From an uncultured Oscillospiraceae bacterium (lineage in GTDB: Bacteria; Bacillota; Clostridia; Oscillospirales; Acutalibacteraceae): a DNA stretch of 64,000 nt. This document shows positions 50,328 through 57,799 of the stretch, piece by piece. The translations under genes were made by a program, and so were the position numbers. The notes below the pieces were generated by a model. That model saw only the letters and a program-made list of their open reading frames with translations. It was not told where the DNA came from and did not search any database. Position 1 is the stretch's first letter; every line of letters starts with the position of its first letter. The stretch lies in contig UQSH01000006.1 of the NCBI GenBank assembly GCA_900543795.1, positions 1 through 64,000 of the forward strand, read 5' to 3'.

Positions 50328-50984
50328 TCTCTTAAACTGTTTGATATATTCTTTTGTTTCTCTGTCAACTCGCAGGCTTTCACTGATTTTTGAAACGGTC
50401 ATATTATTAATTTCATCGGTTAATACTTCATTTTCAAGAAGAGGCAGAACCTTATCCGGATATTTGATAAAAACAAACGAAAGAGCCCAAGCCACCGCCA
50501 TATTTACATAATAAAAATCCGATTTAATGCTTTTAAGATAATCGGTTGTAAAATCGGCATAATCATCAGTTATATAATAATCCATCAAAGCAACAATCGC
50601 AAAGCGTTTTTCGTACTCCTTTTCCGAAAGCATATATTTCTTTAAGTATTCAAGAAAGGAAGCCTTGTTAGCATTAATAAATTTTAAGGTTGAGCAAACA
50701 CTGTCGCAAACAGCCCAATTATCAATTTTCGGAACAAATTCATCAAGTAAAGCCAGCTTTTCTTCATAGCCTATATGAGAATATCCTATATATAAGCCGT
50801 GAAGCATACATTCCTCATAATATTCCCATCCGAAGGAATTATCGGTTAATTTCCTTGCGATTTTGCGAAGCACGGGAATACGCACGCCGATTATTTTATC
50901 AGGATTGATATTAGGAACAAGGCGTGAGTGAAACCTTTTATATTCCAAATCACGATTATTAAAAAGCTCTTCTCTTACATTCAT
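50316..50984 (-). CDS. DNA alkylation repair protein (AlkD-like)
   Basis: A 222-residue helical HEAT-like repeat protein of the AlkD/AlkC family, which removes 3-methyladenine and 7-methylguanine. Family features are GVRIPVLRKIARKL (about 33-46), DEFVPKIDNWAVCDSVCSTL (about 85-105, with the conserved NWAxCD) and YYVNMAVAWALSF (about 158-170). It is expressed as a single gene ended by an intrinsic terminator. Confidence 0.88.
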   Translation of the reverse strand: MNVREELFNNRDLEYKRFHSRLVPNINPDKIIGVRIPVLRKIARKLTDNSFGWEYYEECMLHGLYIGYSHIGYEEKLALLDEFVPKIDNWAVCDSVCSTLKFINANKASFLEYLKKYMLSEKEYEKRFAIVALMDYYITDDYADFTTDYLKSIKSDFYYVNMAVAWALSFVFIKYPDKVLPLLENEVLTDEINNMTVSKISESLRVDRETKEYIKQFKRVRK

Positions 50985-51005
50985 ATTATCACCGAAAAAA
51001 ATATA

Positions 51006-51830
51006 TCATATTTTGCGTTCCTTTACAAGCCTCGAAAGATAATATGAGGCAGAACAAAAAAGAATGCAAAGGCAGATAAGATATATTCTGTTATCGCTTA
51101 AAAAAATCACTTCAAAAACAGACGGAGAAAAGCGAAACACCGCTTTAACCGATAATATCGAGCTTATAAGAAAGCCCGAGAAGCTCATTATTACAAACAA
51201 AAAATATAAGGAAGGCTCACACATTATGAGAAAAAGCAAACAGGGAGCCTCAATTCCGCTTGAAAGCAGAAATAGAATGAATAATAATTTATATCCTTTA
51301 TTCATTTTTAAAGAAAGCAATATCCCGGATAGCGAGAAAATCGCAATTATTCTGCCTGTTAAATAAAGTGCTGAATTACCGTATTTTATATTACCTGCGA
51401 TATTAACCGCACCGCAGATTATTTTTCCGCCGTAAAGCCTTGCACCTCCTAACGAGGTTTCATAGATAAGATTATTCAAATCATATATTCCGATTGAATT
51501 AAATAAGGAGGAAACGCCGCCGAAGGCAATATTATTTTTTGAGAATCTTTCGGCAATAGAAAAAAATATTTTTTCAGAAAAGCAAAAATAAAAAATAAGC
51601 AAAGCAATGCAAAGGATTATCAGAATAATTTTATATGCTTTTTTCTTTATACGCTTAAACAGACAGAAAAACAGGCATATAACAAAACCGATAAAAATCA
51701 ACTTAAACGCATTATTAACATTTAAAAGCATAAGCAAATAAACAATTACCGAAAAAGCAGAATAAAGCAAAACGGGCTTTTGAGCATATTCATAAGGAAC
51801 AAGTCTTGGATTTTTAAATTTATTTTTCAT
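51006..51830 (-). CDS. Polytopic membrane protein, possibly a degenerate PTS EIIC
   Basis: A 274-residue protein with seven or eight hydrophobic segments and basic ends. I cannot name it with confidence. The section at about 160-225, a GNSALYLTGR segment and then SGIEAPCLLFLIMCEPSLYFL, has the spacing of the C-terminal half of glucose-type PTS EIIC, where the family has TGITEPIEFSF. The polar residues needed for sugar binding are not conserved. No IIA or IIB domain is nearby. It follows the DUF6171-like gene across a terminator. Confidence 0.35.
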   Translation of the reverse strand: MKNKFKNPRLVPYEYAQKPVLLYSAFSVIVYLLMLLNVNNAFKLIFIGFVICLFFCLFKRIKKKAYKIILIILCIALLIFYFCFSEKIFFSIAERFSKNNIAFGGVSSLFNSIGIYDLNNLIYETSLGGARLYGGKIICGAVNIAGNIKYGNSALYLTGRIIAIFSLSGILLSLKMNKGYKLLFILFLLSSGIEAPCLLFLIMCEPSLYFLFVIMSFSGFLISSILSVKAVFRFSPSVFEVIFLSDNRIYLICLCILFCSASYYLSRLVKERKI

Positions 51831-51861
51831 ACCGTAATTATAGTCAAAATTGACAAAAAAT

Positions 51862-51899
51862 AAACGCCTGCAAAAGCAGGCGCAAAGGCAGGCGTTTAT
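51862..51899 (-). terminator. Terminator after the Cys-rich small gene
   Basis: CGCCTGC/GCAGGCG (51882-51876 with 51871-51865) gives a 7-bp stem followed by TTTATTTTTT on the minus strand. A third GCAGGCG arm (51888-51894) allows an alternative longer stem. Confidence 0.75.
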
Positions 51900-52154
51900 T
51901 TACCATAATCTGCAATCGACATTCGGGCAGCATTTATCCTTCAATGCGGCTCTTATTTCAACATAGCAACCGCATTTTCTGCACATACCCGAAATTAGAA
52001 AATCACATTCCCTGCAAAGAGAAAGCCGTTTGTTATAAAGCTTTTCATCTGCCTTTAACGAAGCGTCAAGATTATCAAGATAAGCCTTTACGGTTTTATA
52101 GGAGCTTTTCTCTCCCGCTTCAAGCAAAAGGCATTTTTTACAAATATGCTCCAT
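51900..52154 (-). CDS. Small cysteine-rich protein (DUF6171-like)
   Basis: An 84-residue protein with four Cys pairs: CKKC (5-8), CREC (about 47-50), CRKCGC (about 57-62) and CC...C near the end. The pattern suggests two treble-clef or zinc-ribbon knuckles. I believe it belongs to DUF6171, but this is from memory. It starts inside the stop of the arabinofuranosidase gene (TGATG), so the two are co-translated, which is an unexpected pairing. Confidence 0.6.
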   Translation of the reverse strand: MEHICKKCLLLEAGEKSSYKTVKAYLDNLDASLKADEKLYNKRLSLCRECDFLISGMCRKCGCYVEIRAALKDKCCPNVDCRLW

Positions 52155-53635
52155 CAGCGTTCAATTATGAATTTAACAACACTGCACGGAGGAATATTTG
52201 CGATAAAGCCGTCAGAGGTCTTTTTAAAATCAGAAAACTCCTTAACGGTAACATTTTCGTCGCAATCAAAATCATTATAAGCCTTCATATCGGCAGTAAT
52301 GATTTCAGCCTTAACCGATTTAACCCTTGTTGCCGCAACCTGACATTTAATTTTTGAAGACTTCTTTGCGTGAGTATTTGTTATTGTTGAATAAATAATA
52401 CCGTTTTCATCAACTGAGGCAGATTCGGCAAGCTGAGGCAGCTTATAATCCTCTGCCGAAAGATCGGGAGTTGTTATGTAAGAGCCGAGAAGAGTGTTAT
52501 TTTGATGGCACTTAAACATTTTGAAAACATAATAAGTTGGCGTTTTAACCATTTTTTCGCCGTCTGTTAATATAACAGACTGCAAAACATTAACCGTTTG
52601 GGCAAGATTTGCCATTTTAACTCTGTCTGAATGCTTATTGAAGATATTCAGCGTTATAGCAGAAACAATGGCATCTCGCATTGTGTTAAGCTGATATAAG
52701 AAGCCGGGATTTGTTCCGGGCTCAACATCATACCATGTTCCCCACTCATCAACAATCAAATCAACTCTGTGTGCAGGATCGTATTTACTCATAATCTCGC
52801 AATGGCGTGTTATCAGCTCGTCCATTCTATTCGCCTTGCCGACTGTTCTGTAATATTCCTTTTCGTCAAATTCGGTAGAAGAGCCCTTATGCTCCCAAAC
52901 GCCTGACGGAACAGTATAATAATGAAGAGAAATACCGTTTGCCTTATTTTTAACCTTATCCATAACCCTATCGGTCCAATGATAATCGGCAACATTAGGA
53001 CCGCAGGCAATTCTGTATATTCTTTTATCGGGATTATAATCTCGAACATAGGTGTTATATCTTTTGAAAAGGCAACCATAATATTCAGGATCCATATTAC
53101 CGCCGCATCCCCAGCTTTCGTTTCCTACTCCGAAATATTTTAAATTCCAAGCACTCTCGCTTCCGTTCTTTTTACGAAGCTCTGCCATGGGAGAAACTCC
53201 GTTAAAGGTCATATATTCAACCCATTCATTCATTTCCTCAACGGTTCCCGAACCGACATTTCCGTTTACATAGCTGTCGCATCCAAGCTGACGGCAAAGC
53301 TCAAAATACTCGTGGGTGCCGAAGGAATTATCCTCAACAACTCCGCCCCAATGAGTGTTTATCATCTTTTTACGGCTTGATTTTTCGCCTATGCCATCCT
53401 TCCAATGATACTCATCTGCAAAGCATCCTCCCGGCCAACGCAAAACCGGGATTCCCATTTCTTTAAGAGCGTTAACAACATCGCATCTCATACCGTTTAC
53501 ATTCGGTATTTTAGAGCCTTCGCCAACATAAATTCCCTCATAAATACATCTGCCGAGGTGCTCTGAAAAATGGCCGTAAATATCTTTACTGATAGTGCTT
53601 AATTTTTGATTTGGATTGATTAAATAATTTTCCAT
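52154..53635 (-). CDS. GH51 alpha-L-arabinofuranosidase
   Basis: A cytoplasmic glycosidase (493 residues, no signal peptide) that releases arabinose from arabinan or arabinoxylan oligosaccharides. It has the GH51 N-terminal strand and ISKDIYGHFSEHLG, the RWPGGCFADEYHW block (near 75), the acid/base glutamate in GVGNESWGC (near 172) and the nucleophile in VDEWGTWY (near 293). The frame extends to 53692, but GGGAGAG lies 5 bases before ATG 53635, so that start is used. No transporter or other glycosidase stands beside it. Confidence 0.9.
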   Translation of the reverse strand: MENYLINPNQKLSTISKDIYGHFSEHLGRCIYEGIYVGEGSKIPNVNGMRCDVVNALKEMGIPVLRWPGGCFADEYHWKDGIGEKSSRKKMINTHWGGVVEDNSFGTHEYFELCRQLGCDSYVNGNVGSGTVEEMNEWVEYMTFNGVSPMAELRKKNGSESAWNLKYFGVGNESWGCGGNMDPEYYGCLFKRYNTYVRDYNPDKRIYRIACGPNVADYHWTDRVMDKVKNKANGISLHYYTVPSGVWEHKGSSTEFDEKEYYRTVGKANRMDELITRHCEIMSKYDPAHRVDLIVDEWGTWYDVEPGTNPGFLYQLNTMRDAIVSAITLNIFNKHSDRVKMANLAQTVNVLQSVILTDGEKMVKTPTYYVFKMFKCHQNNTLLGSYITTPDLSAEDYKLPQLAESASVDENGIIYSTITNTHAKKSSKIKCQVAATRVKSVKAEIITADMKAYNDFDCDENVTVKEFSDFKKTSDGFIANIPPCSVVKFIIER

Positions 53636-53663
53636 ATACGCTCTCCCGAACTGTTTTTTCTTA

Positions 53664-53692
53664 AAATTATCACAACAGGTCAATAATGTCAA
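53664..53692 (-). promoter_or_regulatory. Promoter for the arabinofuranosidase gene
   Basis: TTGACA (53692-53687), a 17-base spacer and TAATTT (53669-53664) on the minus strand, about 28 bases before the chosen ATG. It lies beyond the longer frame's start, which supports the shorter protein. Confidence 0.6.
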
Positions 53693-53711
53693 TAAAAAAT
53701 AAAATATAAAT

Positions 53712-53740
53712 TTGATTTATAGACAAATAAGTTTTATAAT
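53712..53740 (+). promoter_or_regulatory. Sigma-A promoter for the M24 peptidase gene
   Basis: TTGATT (53712-53717), a 17-base spacer and TATAAT (53735-53740). Confidence 0.75.
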
Positions 53741-53771
53741 AAAATAAAATTTTGAAAGGCACTGATATATT

Positions 53772-54839
53772 ATGAGAATTGAAAAGGCTTTTTCACTTAT
53801 AAAGGAAGTTAATGCAGACGCTCTTTTGCTGCTTAACGAAAGCAATATGCACTATTTCTGCGGATTTTCGCCAAGCGAGGGAGTTGTTTTAATATTTAAG
53901 GATTCGCAGGCGTTTCATATAGTTGATTCAAGATATACCGAGGAGGCACAGGGACACGCAAGGGAAACAGGACTTGAGGTTATTGAAGCAAATTCAAGGC
54001 TTGCCGATACTGTTTCGAGGCTTTGCAAAAAAAAGAATATAAAAGCAATAGCATTTGAAAACGAAAGCATATCCTTAAAGGACTATAATTTATACAGGGA
54101 ATCACTTGGATGCGAATTTATTCCCATAAACAACAGATTGATGCAAATCAGAAATGTTAAGGATGATAATGAAATTCGTCTTTTAAAGGAGGCAAACGCA
54201 ATTGCCGAAAAAAGCTTTACAGAGCTTCTTAATCATATAAAGCCAAACAAAACGGAAAAGGAGCTTCAAGCATATTTTGATTATCTTATGCTGAAAAACG
54301 GATCAGACGGAGCTTCTTTTTCAACAATTTTGCTGACCGGATCACACACCTCTTTGCCGCACGGTGTTCCGTCTGACAGAAAAATTCAAAAGGGCGATTT
54401 TGTTTTAATAGATTTCGGAGCAACCTGCAAGGGCTATCATTCGGATATGACAAGAACATTTGCAGTCGGAACAGCTACCGATGAAATGAAGGAGATGTAT
54501 AATCTTGTTTTAAAGGCACAGAAGGCAGGTATCAGCTCGCTTAAAGCAGGAGCAAGGTGTGCCGATGTTTATAAATCGGCTTATGATGTGTTTGAAGAAA
54601 AGGATATGGGAAAATATTTTCGACATTCTCTCGGCCACGGAATAGGCATTGATATTCATGAGGGATTTTCCGCCTCTCCGAAAAGCAGTGATGTTTTTGA
54701 AGCAGGAAACATAACATCTATTGAACCGGGCATATATATTCCGGATAAATTCGGAATAAGAATTGAAGATGTTTGCGTTGTTACAGGCAACGGAAATGAA
54801 AATATTTCAACGGTTAACAAGGAATTTATGATTATATAA
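53772..54839 (+). CDS. M24-family Xaa-Pro aminopeptidase
   Basis: A cytosolic metallopeptidase of 355 residues that removes an N-terminal residue before proline. The creatinase-like N-domain (about 1-125) is followed by the pita-bread domain: metal ligands in LIDFGATCKGYHSDMTRTF (about 215-233), HSLGHGIGIDIHE (about 292-304), and the glutamates in ITSIEPGIY (about 320) and IRIEDV (about 337). It is a single gene with its own promoter and terminator. Confidence 0.92.
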   Translation: MRIEKAFSLIKEVNADALLLLNESNMHYFCGFSPSEGVVLIFKDSQAFHIVDSRYTEEAQGHARETGLEVIEANSRLADTVSRLCKKKNIKAIAFENESISLKDYNLYRESLGCEFIPINNRLMQIRNVKDDNEIRLLKEANAIAEKSFTELLNHIKPNKTEKELQAYFDYLMLKNGSDGASFSTILLTGSHTSLPHGVPSDRKIQKGDFVLIDFGATCKGYHSDMTRTFAVGTATDEMKEMYNLVLKAQKAGISSLKAGARCADVYKSAYDVFEEKDMGKYFRHSLGHGIGIDIHEGFSASPKSSDVFEAGNITSIEPGIYIPDKFGIRIEDVCVVTGNGNENISTVNKEFMII

Positions 54840-54840
54840 A

Positions 54841-54877
54841 AAAGCGCAGAGGCTGATTCCAGCTTCTGCGCTTTGCT
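54841..54877. terminator. Bidirectional terminator between the M24 peptidase gene and copA
   Basis: A 15-bp stem with one G-T pair (54841-54855 and 54860-54874), loop ATTC. Confidence 0.85.
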
Positions 54878-55102
54878 TTATTTTTTGATTTCAATGAATT
54901 TATAGCCTGCTTGAGTTACTGCCTTGCGGATTGCTTCCTCATCGGCCTCTCCGCTTTCAATAACGGCTCTGTTCTTATTATGATCTGCCGTAACGGTTAA
55001 TCCGATTTCGGCAAGTGCCTTGGTAACCGTTGCTTCGCAATGAGAGCACATTAAGCCCTCAATAACGATATAAGGCTTTTTTTCCTTTTTGAATATGCTC
55101 AT
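54878..55102 (-). CDS. Possible internally initiated CopZ-like copper chaperone
   Basis: In frame with the 3' end of copA. From ATG 55102 it would encode 74 residues, MSIFKKEKKPYIVIEG..., with the MxCxxC copper site GLMCSHCEA. AAAGGAG lies 8 bases upstream, as good a ribosome site as any in the window, inside the copA coding sequence. CopZ delivers Cu(I) to CopA in relatives. Whether it is made as a separate product is inference from the site alone. Confidence 0.5.
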   Translation of the reverse strand: MSIFKKEKKPYIVIEGLMCSHCEATVTKALAEIGLTVTADHNKNRAVIESGEADEEAIRKAVTQAGYKFIEIKK

Positions 55103-57373
55103 ATCAACATCTCCTTTCTTTTTTCTTTTATGATAAATTTTATCAATATTAACGGTATTAAGTCTTAAAGCATTAACAACAACGCAAAAGCTTGAAAGGC
55201 TCATTGCCGCTGCGGCAAACATAGGATTAAGTGTTAATCCGAGCGGCTCATAAAGAACACCGGCGGCAATGGGAATACCGATAATGTTATAAATAAAAGC
55301 CCAAAAAAGATTTTCTTTTATATTAAGAAGAACTCTTCGGGAAAGATTAATTGCTCTTGACACATCAAGAGGATTACTCTTCATAAGAACAACATCTGCA
55401 CTTTCGATTGCAACATCGGTTCCTGCTCCGATAGCAATGCCTGTGTCTGCCCTTGTTAATGCAGGAGCATCGTTAATGCCGTCGCCAACCATTGCAACGC
55501 TTCCGAATTGTGAAAGCGCACGAACATTTGCTTCCTTTTCATCGGGCAAAACTCTTGCAACAACATTTTTTATACCGACAGACTGTGCAACAGCGTTTGC
55601 AGTTTCCTGCGTGTCGCCCGTTATCATGACCGACTGAACACCTAAACCGTTTAGCCTTTCAACCGCTTCCCTGCTTTCGATTTTTACAGTGTCTGCAACT
55701 GCAATAAGCCCCAACAGCTCGTTTTCAAGAGAAAAATAAAGAGGAGTTTTTCCTGCCCTTGAAAGCCTTTGAGCGGCTTCTGCCGTTTCATCGGGTATGC
55801 TGACATATTTTGAAATAAAGGCTTCGTTGCCTGCATAAACGGTTTTTCCGTCAACCTCTGCACAAATACCGTTGCCTGCAAAGGCCTTGAATTTTTGAGC
55901 ATTTAATAAATCTATATTATTCTCATCACAATAAGAAACAACCGCCCTTGAAAGAGGATGCTCACTTTTGCTTTCTGCGGAATAAGCATATTTTAAAAGC
56001 CTGTTACCGTCGTTACTTATTATATCGGTTACAGAAGGATTTCCTTGAGTTATCGTTCCAGTTTTATCAAAGCACACTATATCAGTTTTTCCGCATTGCT
56101 CAAGGCTTTCTGCGGTTTTGAAGAGTATTCCGTTTTTTGCACCCTTGCCGCTTCCAACCATTATTGCAACGGGAGTTGCAAGCCCGAGCGCACACGGGCA
56201 GGAAATAACAAGCACCGAAATACCCCTTGCAAGCACAAAGCCTGCATCCTTACCTGCGATTATCCAGCAAATCATCGTTATAATTGAAATAGCAATAACC
56301 GCAGGAACAAATACTCCCGACACCTTATCGGCAATCTTTGCGATAGGCGCCTTTGTGGCGGAGGCATCCGAAACCATTTGAATGATTTTTGAAAGTGAGG
56401 TATCCTTGCCGACGCTTGTTGCTTTACATTCAAGATAACCGTTTAAATTGATGGTGCCTGCGCTGACATTATCCCCCACAGCTTTATCAACGGGAATGCT
56501 TTCTCCCGTAAGAGCTGATTCATCGGCAGAGCTCTCTCCGCTTAAAACAATTCCGTCAACTGCAAAAGCTTCTCCCGATTTAACAATGAAAATATCTCCT
56601 GCCTTCACCTCTTCGGCGGGAATTGTTTCTTTTTTGCCGTTTCTTATAACAACCGCAGTATCAGGCGCAAGTCTCATAAGACTTTTTAAGGCATTAGTTG
56701 TTTTTCCTTTTGAATACGCTTCAAGAGTTTTGCCGACTGTTATAAGCGTTAAAATAGTTGCGGCAGATTCATAATACATTTCATTATGAAGATAATGATG
56801 AACCTGCTCCATATTACCGTTTGTTAATTCAACCGTCATTAAAAACAGAATTACCGTACTGTAAGCAAACGCACAACCCGAGCCGAGTGCAACAAGAGTG
56901 TCCATATTAGGAGATTTATGAATAAAGCCTTTATAACCGCTGACAAAGAATTTTCGGTTAATAAACATAATTGCAACAGTAAACAGCAATTCAAATATTG
57001 CAATGCCCATTGGATTACCGTCTAAAAAAGGCGGAACCCACCAACCCCACATAGAATGCCCCATCGAAACATACATAAGAGGAATAAGCAGACAAACAGA
57101 TGAAATCAGCCGTTTTAAAAGCTTAGGCGTTTGCGTATCCTTAAGCACATCCGCTTTATCCTTTTTTCCTTCGTTTCCTTTTAAGGCCGCACCGTATCCT
57201 GCCTTTTCAACAGCATTTATTATATCTGTATTTGAAGCATTTCCGCTAACAAGCATTGAATTTGTTAAGAGATTAACGCTAACCTCCTCAACGCCGTTAA
57301 CAGCCGAAACTGCCTTTTCAACCCGTGCAGAGCAAGCGGCACATGTCATACCCGTTATATTATACTGAACCAA
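54878..57373 (-). CDS. copA: Copper-exporting P1B-type ATPase CopA, fused to a C-terminal CopZ-like domain
   Basis: An 831-residue Cu(I) exporter. The N-terminal metal-binding domain has MTCAACS (residues 9-15). Membrane helices follow, with the CPCALG ion site near 391. The phosphorylation motif FDKTGTITQ is near 433, TGDT and GDGINDAP near 585 and 640. After the last membrane helices a linker rich in lysine leads to a second metal-binding domain with GLMCSHCEA (near 774), 74 residues long, which is normally a separate chaperone. AAAGGAG (55117-55111) precedes an in-frame ATG at 55102, so a free chaperone may also be made. It follows csoR by 13 bases. Confidence 0.93.
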   Translation of the reverse strand: MVQYNITGMTCAACSARVEKAVSAVNGVEEVSVNLLTNSMLVSGNASNTDIINAVEKAGYGAALKGNEGKKDKADVLKDTQTPKLLKRLISSVCLLIPLMYVSMGHSMWGWWVPPFLDGNPMGIAIFELLFTVAIMFINRKFFVSGYKGFIHKSPNMDTLVALGSGCAFAYSTVILFLMTVELTNGNMEQVHHYLHNEMYYESAATILTLITVGKTLEAYSKGKTTNALKSLMRLAPDTAVVIRNGKKETIPAEEVKAGDIFIVKSGEAFAVDGIVLSGESSADESALTGESIPVDKAVGDNVSAGTINLNGYLECKATSVGKDTSLSKIIQMVSDASATKAPIAKIADKVSGVFVPAVIAISIITMICWIIAGKDAGFVLARGISVLVISCPCALGLATPVAIMVGSGKGAKNGILFKTAESLEQCGKTDIVCFDKTGTITQGNPSVTDIISNDGNRLLKYAYSAESKSEHPLSRAVVSYCDENNIDLLNAQKFKAFAGNGICAEVDGKTVYAGNEAFISKYVSIPDETAEAAQRLSRAGKTPLYFSLENELLGLIAVADTVKIESREAVERLNGLGVQSVMITGDTQETANAVAQSVGIKNVVARVLPDEKEANVRALSQFGSVAMVGDGINDAPALTRADTGIAIGAGTDVAIESADVVLMKSNPLDVSRAINLSRRVLLNIKENLFWAFIYNIIGIPIAAGVLYEPLGLTLNPMFAAAAMSLSSFCVVVNALRLNTVNIDKIYHKRKKKGDVDMSIFKKEKKPYIVIEGLMCSHCEATVTKALAEIGLTVTADHNKNRAVIESGEADEEAIRKAVTQAGYKFIEIKK

Positions 57374-57386
57374 AATTGTGCCTCCT

Positions 57387-57686
57387 TTATTTCATTAATT
57401 TTTGAAGCGTTGAGAGTAAATCGTCAACGGTTTCTGTTTTTCCTGCCTTAATATCATCAGTAACGCAGGTTTTTATATGCGATGAAAGAAGCTCTTTATT
57501 GAAAGAATTCAAGGCGGCGGTTGCGGCGGCAACCTGAGTTATAATATCGGTGCAATAAGCCTCCTTTTCAACCATACCCTTAATTCCTCTTATCTGCCCT
57601 TCAATACGGCTCAACCGATTTATAAGAGCCTTTTTCTCTTCGTTCGATCTTGATTTAGTTTTATTACAACAGCAATTATTATCCAT
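57387..57686 (-). CDS. csoR: CsoR-family copper-sensing repressor
   Basis: A 99-residue four-helix DNA-binding protein. The copper-site residues are the cysteine in EAYCTDI (about 44) and the His and Cys in SSHIKTCV (about 69 and 73). RLSRIEGQIRGI near 25 is the family hallmark. An extra N-terminal CCC group (residues 5-7) is unusual. It precedes copA in one operon and lies behind a promoter whose spacer holds a G-rich operator. Confidence 0.92.
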   Translation of the reverse strand: MDNNCCCNKTKSRSNEEKKALINRLSRIEGQIRGIKGMVEKEAYCTDIITQVAAATAALNSFNKELLSSHIKTCVTDDIKAGKTETVDDLLSTLQKLMK

Positions 57687-57717
57687 AATTTCTCCTAAAT
57701 TTTATTATTTCAAGCAC

Positions 57718-57746
57718 ATTATATACCCCCCACCCGTATTTGTCAA
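57718..57746 (-). promoter_or_regulatory. csoR-copA promoter with a CsoR-type operator in the spacer
   Basis: Perfect TTGACA (57746-57741) and TATAAT (57723-57718) on the minus strand with a 17-base spacer. The spacer is ATACGGGTGGGGGGTAT-like (57739-57723), a G-run flanked by inverted ATAC/GTAT, the kind of site CsoR binds. A consensus promoter blocked by the repressor and opened by copper is the expected logic. Confidence 0.8.
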
Positions 57747-57750
57747 CACA

Positions 57751-57786
57751 AAAAAATACGCAGACCAAATTAAATAAGTCTGCGTA
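57751..57786 (-). terminator. Terminator of the flavin oxidoreductase gene
   Basis: A 9-bp stem TACGCAGAC/GTCTGCGTA (57786-57778 with 57765-57757) is followed by seven T on the minus strand. Confidence 0.85.
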
Positions 57787-57799
57787 AAATTTATTTATA

